This document shows positions 27,005 to 35,706 of a DNA stretch of 64,000 bases, one piece after another. A program made the position numbers and the translations under genes. The notes under the pieces are model-generated. The model did not search any database. It saw only the letters and a list, made by a program, of their open reading frames with translations, and was not told where the DNA came from. The first letter of the stretch is position 1. The number at the start of each line of letters is the position of its first letter. The DNA is from Marinobacter guineae. GTDB lineage: Bacteria > Pseudomonadota > Gammaproteobacteria > Pseudomonadales > Oleiphilaceae. The DNA is taken from contig NZ_KZ319339.1 in assembly GCF_002744735.1 (NCBI RefSeq), positions 1,240,001 to 1,304,000 on the forward strand, read 5' to 3'.

Positions 27005-27742
27005 ATGAGCCACACATCAGCTCCCGCCAGACTCGGATTTCTCTACCCAGGCCATGCGGCCGAGGATGATTATCCACTGCTCGGTTCCATGGTAGAGCCA
27101 CCAGCCCAGGTCACTCTCGTCCACACCGAGTTTCTGGAAGACGCCCACACCGTTGAGGCCCTCAGTGAAATGGGCAGTGTCAGCCGACTTTCGAAAGGCG
27201 CGGAAGCCCTTGCCGGCTCAGCGATTGAATCGGTAATGTGGACCTCCACCAGTGCCAGTTTCGTACTTGGCCTGGATGGCATCCGCCAACAGATCGACAC
27301 TCTTGAGAAACTCCTCCGTGTGCCCGCGTCCACAACGGCCATGGCGTTCGCCAGAGCAGTCAAAGCGATTGATGCGGGAAAGGTAGCCATTGCCGCCACC
27401 TATCCCGAGGATGTCGCACAGCGATTCCGGGAATTCCTCAACCATTTCGATATTGAGGTAGTGCATCTTGCAAGCCGCGGAATCGAAACGGCTGCGGAGG
27501 TGAGCACGCTGGAGAAGGACGAGGTCATCAACTTTGCACTGGCCAACACCCGCAACCATGCCGACGCACTGCTCATTCCCGACACCGCCCTCCACTCTGT
27601 GGCATGGCTGACCGATCTCGAGAAGGCGACCGGGAAGCCGGTGCTGACGGCCAACCAGGTGAGTTTCTGGGAAGCTCTGCGCCTATGCGGAAAACTGACG
27701 CCCCAGTCCGGACTGGGCAGGCTGTTTGAATCGGTGCCGTGA
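27005..27742 (+). CDS. Maleate isomerase / Asp-Glu racemase family protein
   Basis: A 245-residue protein of the aspartate/glutamate racemase fold. It begins MSHTSAPARLGFLYPGHAAE and carries ESVMWTSTSASFVLG, AIAATYPEDVAQRF and ADALLIPDTALHS, the layout seen in maleate cis-trans isomerases and arylmalonate decarboxylases. The usual first catalytic cysteine position reads TSTS and the second reads IPDTAL, so neither catalytic cysteine is evident; activity may differ from the named enzymes. A GAGG lies upstream of the ATG at 27005. It is the only intact gene in the 26.3-28.2 kb patch. Confidence 0.8.
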   Translation: MSHTSAPARLGFLYPGHAAEDDYPLLGSMVEPPAQVTLVHTEFLEDAHTVEALSEMGSVSRLSKGAEALAGSAIESVMWTSTSASFVLGLDGIRQQIDTLEKLLRVPASTTAMAFARAVKAIDAGKVAIAATYPEDVAQRFREFLNHFDIEVVHLASRGIETAAEVSTLEKDEVINFALANTRNHADALLIPDTALHSVAWLTDLEKATGKPVLTANQVSFWEALRLCGKLTPQSGLGRLFESVP

Positions 27743-28179
27743 ACAGTATGGCTGAACTCGCCGGCGGGCTGATAACAGACGCATCCATTCCCTATGGCGC
27801 CCGGTGGATTCCTTAACAGCAACACGGATTCGTCCACGGCGGCGTGGTCAGCTACCTGGCAGACAACGCGCTCACCTACGCCGGTGGCTCGGTTCTGGGT
27901 GATTCGGTTAGATCCGAGTACAAGATCAATTACCTCAGGCCGACCATTGGAGAAATACTGATCGCAAAGGCGTCCGTGATATCGGCCGGCAAACGGCAGG
28001 CCGTCTGCCAATGCCAGGTTATTGCCATCGCCGAGGGTGAAGAACGGATGGTAGCTGTTGCTCAGGGCACGATTACCAAGGCAGGGGATTCCCGAGATGG
28101 GTTGGACTTTCCATTCGACCGGCGGAGAATCCGACCAACTTGGGGCCTGAGTGGACAATTCTCACTAAACCAGTATTGA
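27739..28179 (+). pseudogene. PaaI-type hotdog thioesterase, interrupted by a nonsense codon
   Basis: One frame holds the whole remnant. It opens with ITDASIPYGARWIP, meets TAA at 27814-27816, and continues in the same frame with QQHGFVHGGVVSYLADNAL and INYLRPTIGE, the catalytic core and later strands of a PaaI-like acyl-CoA thioesterase. Compared with the usual layout, about 20 residues between the two parts also seem to be missing. A GTG at 27844 could in principle start a 111-residue product, but it would lack the HGG loop. The start overlaps the racemase stop, as in an operon. Confidence 0.7.
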
Positions 28180-28298
28180 AGAATACACTCACAACTCACA
28201 AACTACCCAAGAGGTCCTTGATGTCCGACGCCTCGAATGCCAATCTTCTTGAGGTTTACTCGAACCCTTCAGAAAGCAGCACCACAAGAGAATCCGCC

Positions 28299-28442
28299 AT
28301 GACTTTGCACCTGGAACTCGCTCCTCTCATCAGCCTCGGCGCCGGCATCGGCATCCTGGTTTTTCCCAAATTGCTTAACTACATTGTCGCCGGTTACCTG
28401 ATTGTTCTGGGAGTACTCGGCTTATTGGGGCACTCCTTTTAA
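28299..28442 (+). CDS. DUF3096 family small membrane protein
   Basis: A 47-residue protein made almost entirely of two membrane helices: LAPLISLGAGIGILVFPKLLN and YIVAGYLIVLGVLGLLG. The PKLLNYIVAGYLI link is typical of DUF3096. An in-frame ATG at 28221 with an AAGAGG upstream would add 26 polar residues without family support, so the shorter form is preferred. Function unknown. Confidence 0.75.
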   Translation: MTLHLELAPLISLGAGIGILVFPKLLNYIVAGYLIVLGVLGLLGHSF

Positions 28443-28547
28443 ATCGCGGCGAGGAACATTTCCCAGGTCTGACGAAGGAACCCTCAATGCCCTGAAAACC
28501 GCCTTCACATTCATACCCCAGCCAGGGTTGGGTCAGGCGCTCGCCCA

Positions 28548-29003
28548 TTAGAAAATGAGCGTCAACCCACCCGTAATCACGGCAAACAGAACGGACAACC
28601 AGATCAGGGTCACCCAGGGAAAGGGTGGCGGAGGCGGCTCGACCGCGAGCTGCTCTTCCAGATAGTTTTTCAGCAACCGGGTGTTGCGGGTGTTGGCCTT
28701 GTAGATGGCGTCAAAGGCATCGCCTACAACCGGCAACAGACCACCGACGAAATCGATCCCCATATTGCGCAGCATACGCAGCTTCACATCCTTGCTGGCG
28801 CCCGCTCGCTGAGCCTCGAGCAGAACATAGCCAGACAACACCAGGCCGGCCATGTCGCCCACCACCGGTACCAGGCCGATAATTGCCTCCATACCAATCC
28901 TGAATCGGGTAAAGGGTATGCCGATGCTGCTGTCGGTATATCGGCTGAACTTCTCCAGCCGCTCGAGGATCGCCCTTTGTTGGGCTTGGGTAGGTTTCGC
29001 CAT
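28548..29003 (-). CDS. DUF4112 domain-containing protein
   Basis: A 151-residue membrane protein. The conserved core IGMEAIIGLVPVVGDMAGL and its partner FVGGLLPVVGDAFDAIYKAN form the duplicated GLVPVVGD / LLPVVGD hallmark of DUF4112, followed by a proline-rich linker and a C-terminal membrane helix. Function is unknown. It is downstream of the dehydrogenase gene on the same strand with 72 bases between. Confidence 0.88.
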   Translation of the reverse strand: MAKPTQAQQRAILERLEKFSRYTDSSIGIPFTRFRIGMEAIIGLVPVVGDMAGLVLSGYVLLEAQRAGASKDVKLRMLRNMGIDFVGGLLPVVGDAFDAIYKANTRNTRLLKNYLEEQLAVEPPPPPFPWVTLIWLSVLFAVITGGLTLIF

Positions 29004-29075
29004 TACATCTCCAGAAAACTCACACTGTTCCGATATCCAATGTTATTCCCCTGTAGCTGCCGGGGGCTCGGGAAA

Positions 29076-29945
29076 CTAGCCAAGCTTTTCCAGGTAATCG
29101 AATACCGCTGCAAAGTCCTCGCGTCCGTGCCCGGCACTATTAGCCTGACCAAAGATAGATTTGGCCACACCTGCCAGAAACAGCGGCTGCTTTTTTTCGT
29201 AGGCGGTCACATCCAAAAGCTGCAAATCCTTGAGCATCAGTTCCAACGGAAACTGGGCTTCGTAGTCGCCCGCCTTTATGAGTCCGGCCTTACCCTTCAG
29301 GAAGGGCGCGGTAACCGGCAGGTTTGGCAGGGTGTCCATTAAGAAATCCCTGCTGAAGCCAAGCTTCTCACCCAGCAATGCGGTTTCGGAGTACACCAGC
29401 ATGTTCTGGGCGAGCAAGGCATTGACCAGCATTTTGAAGCCACTGCCCTGCCCGGCAGGACCAACATGCAGAATTTTCTGGCCCATTTGCTCGAGCAATG
29501 GCCGAACTTGCTCAATATCGACCGATTCACCCCCGAGCAGGAACGTCAGCTCACCCGTTTCTGCCGGCATTTTGGTACCCGCCACGGGAGCATCCAGAAA
29601 GCGTACCCCCCTGGCGCGAGACCGTTCATCGCACTCGCGAGTGTATGAAGGATTCACGGTTGAGCAATTGATCCAGAGTGCGCCTTCGTCCATCGCACCG
29701 ACAAAGCCGTCATCACCAAAGGCGACCTTTTCCACCACCTCCGGGGCACTGAGCATGGTGAATACCACCTCGGCATCAGCCACCGCGTCCCGGGCGGAAT
29801 CAGCAGTCCGGGCGCCGGCATTTTTGAGTGGGGCCATTGCCTCGGGAGACCGGTTGAAAACCGTTAGTTTGATTCCGTTATGATTGAGCAGATTGTTCGC
29901 CATGCGACTGCCCATGATGCCAAGACCGATAAATGCGACGTTCAT
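29076..29945 (-). CDS. NAD(P)-dependent oxidoreductase (3-hydroxyisobutyrate dehydrogenase family)
   Basis: A 289-residue beta-hydroxyacid dehydrogenase. The N-terminal Rossmann motif is GLGIMGSRMANNLL, the substrate motif DAPVAGTKMPAE lies near residue 117, and the catalytic lysine is in GSGFKMLVNALL. The family reduces or oxidises short beta-hydroxyacids or aldehydes such as glyoxylate or succinic semialdehyde; the exact substrate is not evident. It lies 38 bases downstream of the frameshifted DUF2252 gene. Confidence 0.92.
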   Translation of the reverse strand: MNVAFIGLGIMGSRMANNLLNHNGIKLTVFNRSPEAMAPLKNAGARTADSARDAVADAEVVFTMLSAPEVVEKVAFGDDGFVGAMDEGALWINCSTVNPSYTRECDERSRARGVRFLDAPVAGTKMPAETGELTFLLGGESVDIEQVRPLLEQMGQKILHVGPAGQGSGFKMLVNALLAQNMLVYSETALLGEKLGFSRDFLMDTLPNLPVTAPFLKGKAGLIKAGDYEAQFPLELMLKDLQLLDVTAYEKKQPLFLAGVAKSIFGQANSAGHGREDFAAVFDYLEKLG

Positions 29946-29983
29946 ACAATTCTCCGTTGTAGTTCCAAAAGACCTGATCCGGA

Positions 29984-30996
29984 TTAAAAAGACTCAAAAA
30001 ATGTCTGAAAATCCCGCTCCACACACTCCGCATAGTGGTTAGCAATGGCTCCCACCAGCGTGACAAACTCGCTCTCCCGGCCTTTGGTCAGCTGCTTCAG
30101 GGAATCCTCGAACAGGAACGGCTCGTTTGGGTTGAGCGAACGACTGGCACGCTTGTGCTCGGTCGCCAATACCTCTCCCCAGGCAGCCGCCATCTTGCGC
30201 AAGTGTTTCTTCTTCACAAGTTTGTCGGTGGGAAAGTCGTCCTTGAACGGCGACCGCTCTCTCACCGAGAACACTGCTCCATCAAATTCCAGCCAGCCAA
30301 GGTAGCGGTCCGGGTGTTCCGCCAGGGCCCGGAAGGCGGCCGCATGGCGGGAGACAGGCGTTTGAGCTTCGGATTGGTGGCGTCGAAAACACGCTTGCCA
30401 TTCTTCTGCAGCCGGGTCCACTTATCCAGCATGCGTTTGCGGCCTTTCTTCTTGCCGACCTTCTCCAGGAACTTCTTCAGCGGCTTGCCAGCCGTATCCG
30501 CAGTGAAATGGACTTCCTGCCCCAGGTCGTCCTTATGGTAACGGGTCGCTGTCTCGAGATAGCCTTCCACCAGTGCCTCCAGGGCTTTGGTGCCGGCGGA
30601 ATCATCAAAGACGCCATTGGCCCGGGTGTCCAGCACCAGGCTAACGGCCAGGCGCCACAGGTCGTATTGGTAGTCGGACACCACGGCGTCATCAAAGTCA
30701 TCCAGACCGTAGATCACGTTGCCGTCATGGTTGGCAAATGCCCCGAAGTTGTACACATGGGCATCGCCCTGTATCCAGGTCTGAGTTCCGGACACCCCGC
30801 CAAACAGCGCAAACCGCCAGTCGTTGTACATATCCTGCCAGAACAGGTGGCTGGTGCCCCGGAAGAACCGATAAGCAGACTCGGACATAGCAGCAAACTT
30901 CTTTTTCCGGGCGGCGGCATTCAGGTCTGCATTGTGTTCGGCAATCGCCTGGATAACCTGCTGGTCGCGGTTATGGAGCGTCAGGTCTTTGATCAT
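29984..30996 (-). pseudogene. DUF2252 family protein split by a frameshift
   Basis: The first frame starts at 30996 (MIKDLTLHNRDQQVIQAIAE) and carries SAYRFFRGTSHLFWQDM, WIQGDAHVYNFG and YGLDDFDDAV, the kinase-like DUF2252 motifs. Homology stops in that frame near 30350. The neighbouring frame then resumes with VSRHAAAFRALAEHPDRYLG and continues to a stop at 29984. Joining them gives about 337 residues with a natural C-terminus. So one indel near 30350-30358 breaks the gene, or a base-calling error mimics one. No other lesion was seen. Confidence 0.75.
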
Positions 30997-31270
30997 GTTC
31001 GGCTCTCTTTGCTCGATTGCAGGAGTTAGAGGATCAGCCTAACACGGAGACTGGAACGTCACAGGATTGGAGCAACCCAGAATTAAAGCCGCCTTCCCAT
31101 TGACGAGCCACCACAGCTCTGCGGCTGATTATGCGGACCTAAGCGGTGTTCGCTACCTGAAACGAACGATCGATGACCGGCTTCCTGACTGCTGTCATCA
31201 TAACGATCCCCTTTTCCCGGTATTTTTCGGTTTTTTCTTTTCAAATGAAGTTACACCTTCACACCCTCAT

Positions 31271-31365
31271 GTCGAATACTTTTACACCAAAAACTTCAAT
31301 CAGCATCACAGCTATGCACTGTAGATTTACATGTACTCAAAATAGCGTCGATTACTTTTACATCA
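31271..31365 (+). promoter_or_regulatory. Pair of direct repeats, candidate activator sites
   Basis: GTCGAATACTTTTACACCA at 31271-31289 and GTCGATTACTTTTACATCA at 31347-31365 match at 17 of 19 positions, 76 bases apart (about seven helical turns). Further TTTACA/TTACAC cores lie around 31325 and 31251. They sit roughly 100 and 180 bases upstream of the sigma-54-type promoter, where enhancer-binding activators usually bind. A TTTTACACC core also precedes the small PEP-CTERM gene at 57791. Confidence 0.45.
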
Positions 31366-31448
31366 CTGTTAAGCACGTCCTCCCCCCACATCGGGTTCCG
31401 TAATCGGACCACTCATAACTGGCTGTTATTTAGTTATTTCTAAAAGCC

Positions 31449-31464
31449 TGGCGCAAAGCCTGCT
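31449..31464 (+). promoter_or_regulatory. Sigma-54-type promoter of the PEP-CTERM gene
   Basis: TGGCGCAAAGCCTGCT fits the RpoN consensus TGGCAC-N5-TTGCW at 5 of 6 and 4 of 5 positions, with the invariant GG and GC exactly ten bases apart. A start about 12 bases downstream gives a leader of about 70 bases before the ATG at 31545. RpoN control of PEP-CTERM genes through PrsK/PrsR is known elsewhere. Confidence 0.6.
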
Positions 31465-31544
31465 AGATCGGCCGTGCCAGCTGGGGGAATCTTCGTTTCC
31501 AAAGGCTGAGCAAAACCTCTACGAAGAAAAACTGGAGATTAAAC

Positions 31545-32843
31545 ATGAAGCTATCGGACCGCTTCTTACGTTCAACTTTGGCCCTGGTCATCGCCGGGCT
31601 TTCAACCGGCTCTGCGTTCGCTGCGCAAATTACCGACTGGAATCTGGACAATGTGGTTGTTTCGGGCCCCGACAGCGACGGGAATTACTTCAGCACGATC
31701 TACGACAAGGCTCCCGTGGATAGTTCAGCCAATACCAACGGCTATATCAAATACGATCTGGATGAGGGTGCGGAACCCGGACTCAAGGTCGTCAACGATG
31801 CTCCGGTTGGGGTTTCAGGCTCTCCGGTTGATAACTGCATCATGGCCGCTGGCAGCGCAACCTGTAACGGCGAGTTCCAGAGCGGCAAGCGATTCAAGCT
31901 CGACCAAACGGAAGTCGGCCCGATCGACCTGGTATTCGATTTGAGCGGCAATTCGTTAAATGAAGACAATGACGGGCTCTACAGGGTCTTCCAGAAGTAC
32001 GGCAACAGCACAGGCGGCACCCTGGGCGGATTCAACATCGGCCTGGGATTCGGCATCGGAGACACGTTTGAGTACTCCAGCGAAGGCGACGGCTTAAGTT
32101 TCGTTGACTTCGGCGAGGAACCAAAGGGGAGCGAGTTCAGTTCACTCTTTGCCCAAGGGCTGTTTGGTGAGGACGAAGAGCGTGATCGCCTCCGGGGTTA
32201 CTTCAGCGGTGAGCGCAGCGGCTTCGGCCTGGATCTGGTGAACGAGGACCTGTTCCAGACCACGGGTCTGTTTGGCGGCGAGTTTGGCTATGAGGCCCTG
32301 TTCGGTGACTGGATGTCCTATTCCATGGCACCCGATGGCTACTTCTATGACGATGACGGCGATCCCTCAACCGATGCTGTCCTGATGGCCCACTTCGATG
32401 CCGCCACAGGCAAATGGATCATGAACCGGGCGCTTGATGCCGATGGTAATATCCTGACCACCGCTGAAGGAAACGAAGGCGATCAGTATGACAGTATTGC
32501 TGACGTCGAGGACGCGTTGGCGGCACAGGCAAGTAATCTTGAGCTTGCGGCATGCCCTGACGAGGCTGTTCCCGGAACTGCCTGCCTGGCTGGCACCGAC
32601 GCGATTGAAGACCTTGCCAAGTTCAACGTGAGCTACTTTATTGATCCCGTAAACCTGGACCTGTTTAGTAACCCATTCAACTTGGACCAGGACCTAGGTG
32701 GCCGGGAAACGTTCACCTTGCGCATTAGCGCTGTCAGATCGGTGGCAGTACCGGAACCCAGCACTCTTGCACTATTTGCAACGGGGCTGGTAGTCCTTCT
32801 GGGTCGGCGTCGCGCCGGCCGAAGCAAGGGCATCACTGCCTGA
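31545..32843 (+). CDS. PEP-CTERM sorting domain protein
   Basis: A 432-residue exported protein. Residues 1-27 form a signal peptide ending TGSAFA. The mature part is acidic and rich in Gly, Asp and Phe, with an N-terminal ITDWNLDNVVV segment like that of choice-of-anchor type proteins. The C-terminus has VPEPSTLALFATGLVVLLGRRRAGR: the VPEP motif, a hydrophobic helix and an arginine cluster, the exosortase recognition signal. The protein is expected to be cleaved by exosortase and released or attached at the cell surface. GGAGA precedes the ATG. It is monocistronic, closed by a strong terminator. Confidence 0.92.
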   Translation: MKLSDRFLRSTLALVIAGLSTGSAFAAQITDWNLDNVVVSGPDSDGNYFSTIYDKAPVDSSANTNGYIKYDLDEGAEPGLKVVNDAPVGVSGSPVDNCIMAAGSATCNGEFQSGKRFKLDQTEVGPIDLVFDLSGNSLNEDNDGLYRVFQKYGNSTGGTLGGFNIGLGFGIGDTFEYSSEGDGLSFVDFGEEPKGSEFSSLFAQGLFGEDEERDRLRGYFSGERSGFGLDLVNEDLFQTTGLFGGEFGYEALFGDWMSYSMAPDGYFYDDDGDPSTDAVLMAHFDAATGKWIMNRALDADGNILTTAEGNEGDQYDSIADVEDALAAQASNLELAACPDEAVPGTACLAGTDAIEDLAKFNVSYFIDPVNLDLFSNPFNLDQDLGGRETFTLRISAVRSVAVPEPSTLALFATGLVVLLGRRRAGRSKGITA

Positions 32844-32872
32844 GAGCAAACGGTATCAGCTCTTCTTAACCG

Positions 32873-32912
32873 GGGCGCGCTTGCGACGTAGTCTGTCGCA
32901 AGCGCGCCCTTT
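32873..32912 (+). terminator. Strong hairpin terminator after the PEP-CTERM gene
   Basis: A perfect 15-bp stem (GGGCGCGCTTGCGAC and its complement) with a 7-base loop, followed by TTTACT, ends the transcript 30 bases after the stop. On the other strand it would also stop readthrough from the DUF3010 gene. Confidence 0.75.
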
Positions 32913-33000
32913 ACTAACCAGCGTTTCTGCCAACCGCTGGGTCTCACCCGACCGCGAGCGCCCCTGGAGCAAGAAAACAAGTCTGTCCCGGTTTTCTCGG

Positions 33001-33432
33001 CTATTTCGCCATGTGCCCCACATACGCGGCAGTAAAGGCAGTTTCCTGAAAGACCTTCAAGCCGGTCTCGGCAAACGGAATTGGCAACGGGTTTGCGGCC
33101 AGCGTGGACTTGATCAGCGCAGGCGGGAGCAACCTCACTTCCAACCCGGTATCGGGAATCAGCTGAATGGCCGCCTCCAGCTTGAAGCTGATGGCACCAC
33201 CGGCAAACTTGCCTTTCGGCATCCGCTCCTTGATCGCAACGCTGCTCACCCCGTGCTTGGCCATCAATTCAGCAAATGCCGCCTGGAACTGTTTCAGGTC
33301 TTCCCGGGTGTGGTTTTTGGTTAGCGACAGCTTGCGCACCTTGCACTCCGGCAAGGTGAACTGCCCTCGATCCAGATTCAGTAAACACACCACGGCATCG
33401 CTGCCGGTCAGTTCCACTCCGCAAATAATCAC
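33001..33432 (-). CDS. DUF3010 family protein
   Basis: A 143-residue soluble protein. It begins IICGVELTGSDAVVCLLNLD, an RNase-H-like strand, with KNHTREDLKQFQAAFAELM and VAIKERMPKGKFAGGAISFK later, the DUF3010 pattern. I start at the GTG at 33432, which follows AGGAG by nine bases and matches the family start; the open frame continues 27 codons upstream with no support. Function unknown. It is 28 bases downstream of the SEC-C gene. Confidence 0.85.
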   Translation of the reverse strand: MIICGVELTGSDAVVCLLNLDRGQFTLPECKVRKLSLTKNHTREDLKQFQAAFAELMAKHGVSSVAIKERMPKGKFAGGAISFKLEAAIQLIPDTGLEVRLLPPALIKSTLAANPLPIPFAETGLKVFQETAFTAAYVGHMAK

Positions 33433-33460
33433 AGCATTCCTCTCCTTTCCGTTATCGCCC

Positions 33461-33805
33461 TCAGCCACAGCACTTCTTGAATTTAACGCCACTGCCGCAG
33501 CTGCAAGGGTCATTGCGGGAGGGCAACGTCGCCGAGGTAACCGTCTCCCCTTTATTCAGGAGTGCGGTCAGTTCGGCGATGGATTCAACAGCGCCCTCGC
33601 GGGGATCAACCGTAATATTCGCGTGCAGTTTGGCCTTCGCCACCCGGGCTTCGATCTCTTGCTTGCGTGCGTCACTGGTAACCACCAGCGTTAGCGGGAA
33701 CTTCTTGCTGCCACTCTTCTGACTGGCGTTGGTCTGGAAGCCGCCGTAAGCGGTGTGGTGCTGGCGCGCATCCTGCCGGCCTTTGAAGAAAAATTTATCT
33801 GACAT
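33461..33805 (-). CDS. SWIM/SEC-C metal-binding motif protein (PBPRA1643 family)
   Basis: A 114-residue protein opening MSDKFFFKGRQDARQHHTAYG and ending with the zinc-binding SEC-C motif RNDPCSCGSGVKFKKCCG. The KFFFKGRQD start and the C-terminal SEC-C tail together define the PBPRA1643-type family. The role is unknown; SEC-C modules bind zinc and mediate contacts with proteins such as SecB or the ribosome. It shares its strand and probably its transcript with the DUF3010 gene. Confidence 0.88.
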   Translation of the reverse strand: MSDKFFFKGRQDARQHHTAYGGFQTNASQKSGSKKFPLTLVVTSDARKQEIEARVAKAKLHANITVDPREGAVESIAELTALLNKGETVTSATLPSRNDPCSCGSGVKFKKCCG

Positions 33806-33933
33806 ACTGAAATCTCTGATGTGAGGAAGAGTACCCGGATGCTCAAAGAAACACTGGCTACCGCTGGGCGAGACGTTTTAGCATGCTAACGTAACTGGAT
33901 ATATAGGCAGAATCCTTATTTTGGTGATAACCC

Positions 33934-34392
33934 ATGACTGAGCCACACAACCCACCCTTCCGTTTCCGATTACGCGTCCGCTATGGCGAATGCGACGCCC
34001 AGGGTGTTGTATTCAATGCCCGATACGCAGACTTCGTGGACATTGCCGTTAACGAGTACATCCGCACACTGTTTGGCGACTATCAGCACTTGCTGGACCA
34101 GGACCTGGATATTCAGGTAGTCAGTCTTACGGTGAACTGGAAGGCGCCGGCACAGTTTGATGATGTCCTGGAAGCCCGCATCAAAGCCGGTCGGTTGGGA
34201 AACACGTCTTTTACACTGCACCTGGAATTTTACCGACATGGAGATGACCGATTGATCGCCGATGCTGACATTACCTATGTTCTGATTCAGCCCTCGGTGA
34301 TGGCCAAGACCGCGATTCCTGACAATATCCGGGAACAACTCTCACAAGGCGCCCCCGGGGTGCTGATCAGTCATGCGGGGGAAAGTGCTTAG
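33934..34392 (+). CDS. Acyl-CoA thioesterase (4-hydroxybenzoyl-CoA thioesterase / YbgC type)
   Basis: A 152-residue hotdog-fold enzyme. RVRYGECDAQGVVFNARYADFVDIA holds the catalytic aspartate of the YbgC-type active site (YxExDxxGxVxxxxYxxxF). The rest is the expected alternation of strands. It hydrolyses acyl-CoA or acyl-ACP; the chain preference is not visible. It starts a rightward pair with the alpha/beta hydrolase, 97 bases apart. Confidence 0.92.
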   Translation: MTEPHNPPFRFRLRVRYGECDAQGVVFNARYADFVDIAVNEYIRTLFGDYQHLLDQDLDIQVVSLTVNWKAPAQFDDVLEARIKAGRLGNTSFTLHLEFYRHGDDRLIADADITYVLIQPSVMAKTAIPDNIREQLSQGAPGVLISHAGESA

Positions 34393-34489
34393 AATTCCGC
34401 GAGAAATGTACCCCAGGGGCTCCGAAGATTGTCGGGGGACGGTGTCATAATGGCGCTCCTGTTCTTTTAGAAACCTGTAAGGGCTGAAT

Positions 34490-35581
34490 ATGATATTCGG
34501 AATCGCCTGGTTCGCAATGATGTGGTTTGGGCTGATCATGCTCGCGCTGATCGCTGCCGTGGTGTTCGTCCTGCGCCGGAGCCGCGATGCCGGGGATGAC
34601 ACCGAAGCGCCCACCCGCGAGCAACCCCACGAGCACCAAAGTGAGGCCCGCCAACAGGTGCTTGAAATGGTCAGGGGTATGCATACCGCCGCTGAAGGTC
34701 TCCATGGCCGGGCTCGTGTTGAGGCGTTGCGGAACTATATGGATAGCATGAGCGATGGTCTGGAGGTGATCTCGGAAATCCGTTCCCCTGCCGGCGGATC
34801 TCCCAGAGGCGAATGGGTCATTGCGCCCGGGGCAAAACCCGAGCGCCGGATTCTCTATATCCACGGCGGCTCCTGGATCGCCGGCAGCCCCAAAAGCCAT
34901 CGCGCCATTACGGATCGGTTATCGCGGCTGGCCCAGGCCTGCGTCTTCGCTGTCGATTACCGGCTGATGCCGGAAAACCGCTACCTGGACGGCATAACCG
35001 ACTGTCAGCGGGCTTATCGCTGGATACTGGACAATGGCCCTAAAGGAAAGGCTCAGGCCACCTTCGTGGTAGTTGCAGGAGATTCCGCCGGCGGCAGCCA
35101 TGCCCTCGGACTCATCGCCTGGATAAGGGATCAGGGTCTGCAGCCACCGAACGCAGCGATTGCCTTGTCACCCTCCACCGAACTGATGCTGACCTCTCTG
35201 GGCAGCCGTGCCAACCTGAAAACCGATGCCATGCTCGGGCCAACGGTTAAAAAATTGTCCCGGGTACCGCTGCCATTGCTGTGGTGGGGAACCGTTCTGG
35301 GCATGCGGGTATTGCCCACCAGCCCGATGGCATCGCCCCTGCGCGGGAAATTACACGGTCTGCCACCAACACTGATTCATGTCAGCGAATCGGAAATGTT
35401 GCTGGAGAACGCCCAGCGGTACGCAGAGAAAGCGCGGGCTGCTGGTTCACCGGTGGAATTGGAAACCTGGCCTGACATGGTTCATGTGTGGCACCTGTTT
35501 ACGCCACTGTTACCGGAGGCGGAAGAGGCGTTTGAGCATATCGGGGAATTTCTGTCGCGGGTGGAAGCGGATTCAACGTAA
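34490..35581 (+). CDS. Alpha/beta hydrolase (hormone-sensitive lipase family)
   Basis: A 363-residue esterase or lipase. A hydrophobic N-terminal segment (AWFAMMWFGLIMLALIAAVVFV) anchors it to the inner membrane. The HSL-family oxyanion motif is HGGSWIAGSPKSHR, the nucleophile serine is in GDSAGGSHALG, and the catalytic acid and histidine regions are SESEMLLE and WPDMVHVWHLF. AAGGG precedes the ATG. Substrate likely short or medium acyl esters; this is a family inference. Confidence 0.92.
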   Translation: MIFGIAWFAMMWFGLIMLALIAAVVFVLRRSRDAGDDTEAPTREQPHEHQSEARQQVLEMVRGMHTAAEGLHGRARVEALRNYMDSMSDGLEVISEIRSPAGGSPRGEWVIAPGAKPERRILYIHGGSWIAGSPKSHRAITDRLSRLAQACVFAVDYRLMPENRYLDGITDCQRAYRWILDNGPKGKAQATFVVVAGDSAGGSHALGLIAWIRDQGLQPPNAAIALSPSTELMLTSLGSRANLKTDAMLGPTVKKLSRVPLPLLWWGTVLGMRVLPTSPMASPLRGKLHGLPPTLIHVSESEMLLENAQRYAEKARAAGSPVELETWPDMVHVWHLFTPLLPEAEEAFEHIGEFLSRVEADST

Positions 35582-35645
35582 AAGGATCTCCGAACCGGTG
35601 GTCAACGTCAGTTTTCAACAGCCGGGCAAAGTCTTCCCTCCGCTC

Positions 35646-35685
35646 CCGCCAGGAGTCAGTCGAGAATTCGACCGACCCCTGGCGG
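35646..35685. terminator. Bidirectional hairpin between convergent genes
   Basis: CCGCCAGG and CCTGGCGG enclose an inner GTCGA-gaat-TCGAC stem, forming a compound hairpin between the hydrolase gene and the oppositely oriented ABC ATPase gene. No T-tract is present, but position and symmetry favour a terminator for both. Confidence 0.5.
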
Positions 35686-35706
35686 ATTCAAGTCAGCAAC
35701 AGCTTA

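Larger units (their letters stand above)
30997..31544. other. Long AT-rich upstream region of the PEP-CTERM gene
   Basis: No credible gene occupies these 548 bases. The right half is AT-rich and holds two near-identical 19-base direct repeats and a sigma-54-type promoter, described separately. The left part, next to the DUF2252 start, shows nothing I can name. Confidence 0.6.

Noticed and set aside
31067..31324. 85-codon rightward frame in the PEP-CTERM upstream region
   Set aside because: AT-rich with no ribosome site and no family; overlaps the regulatory repeats.
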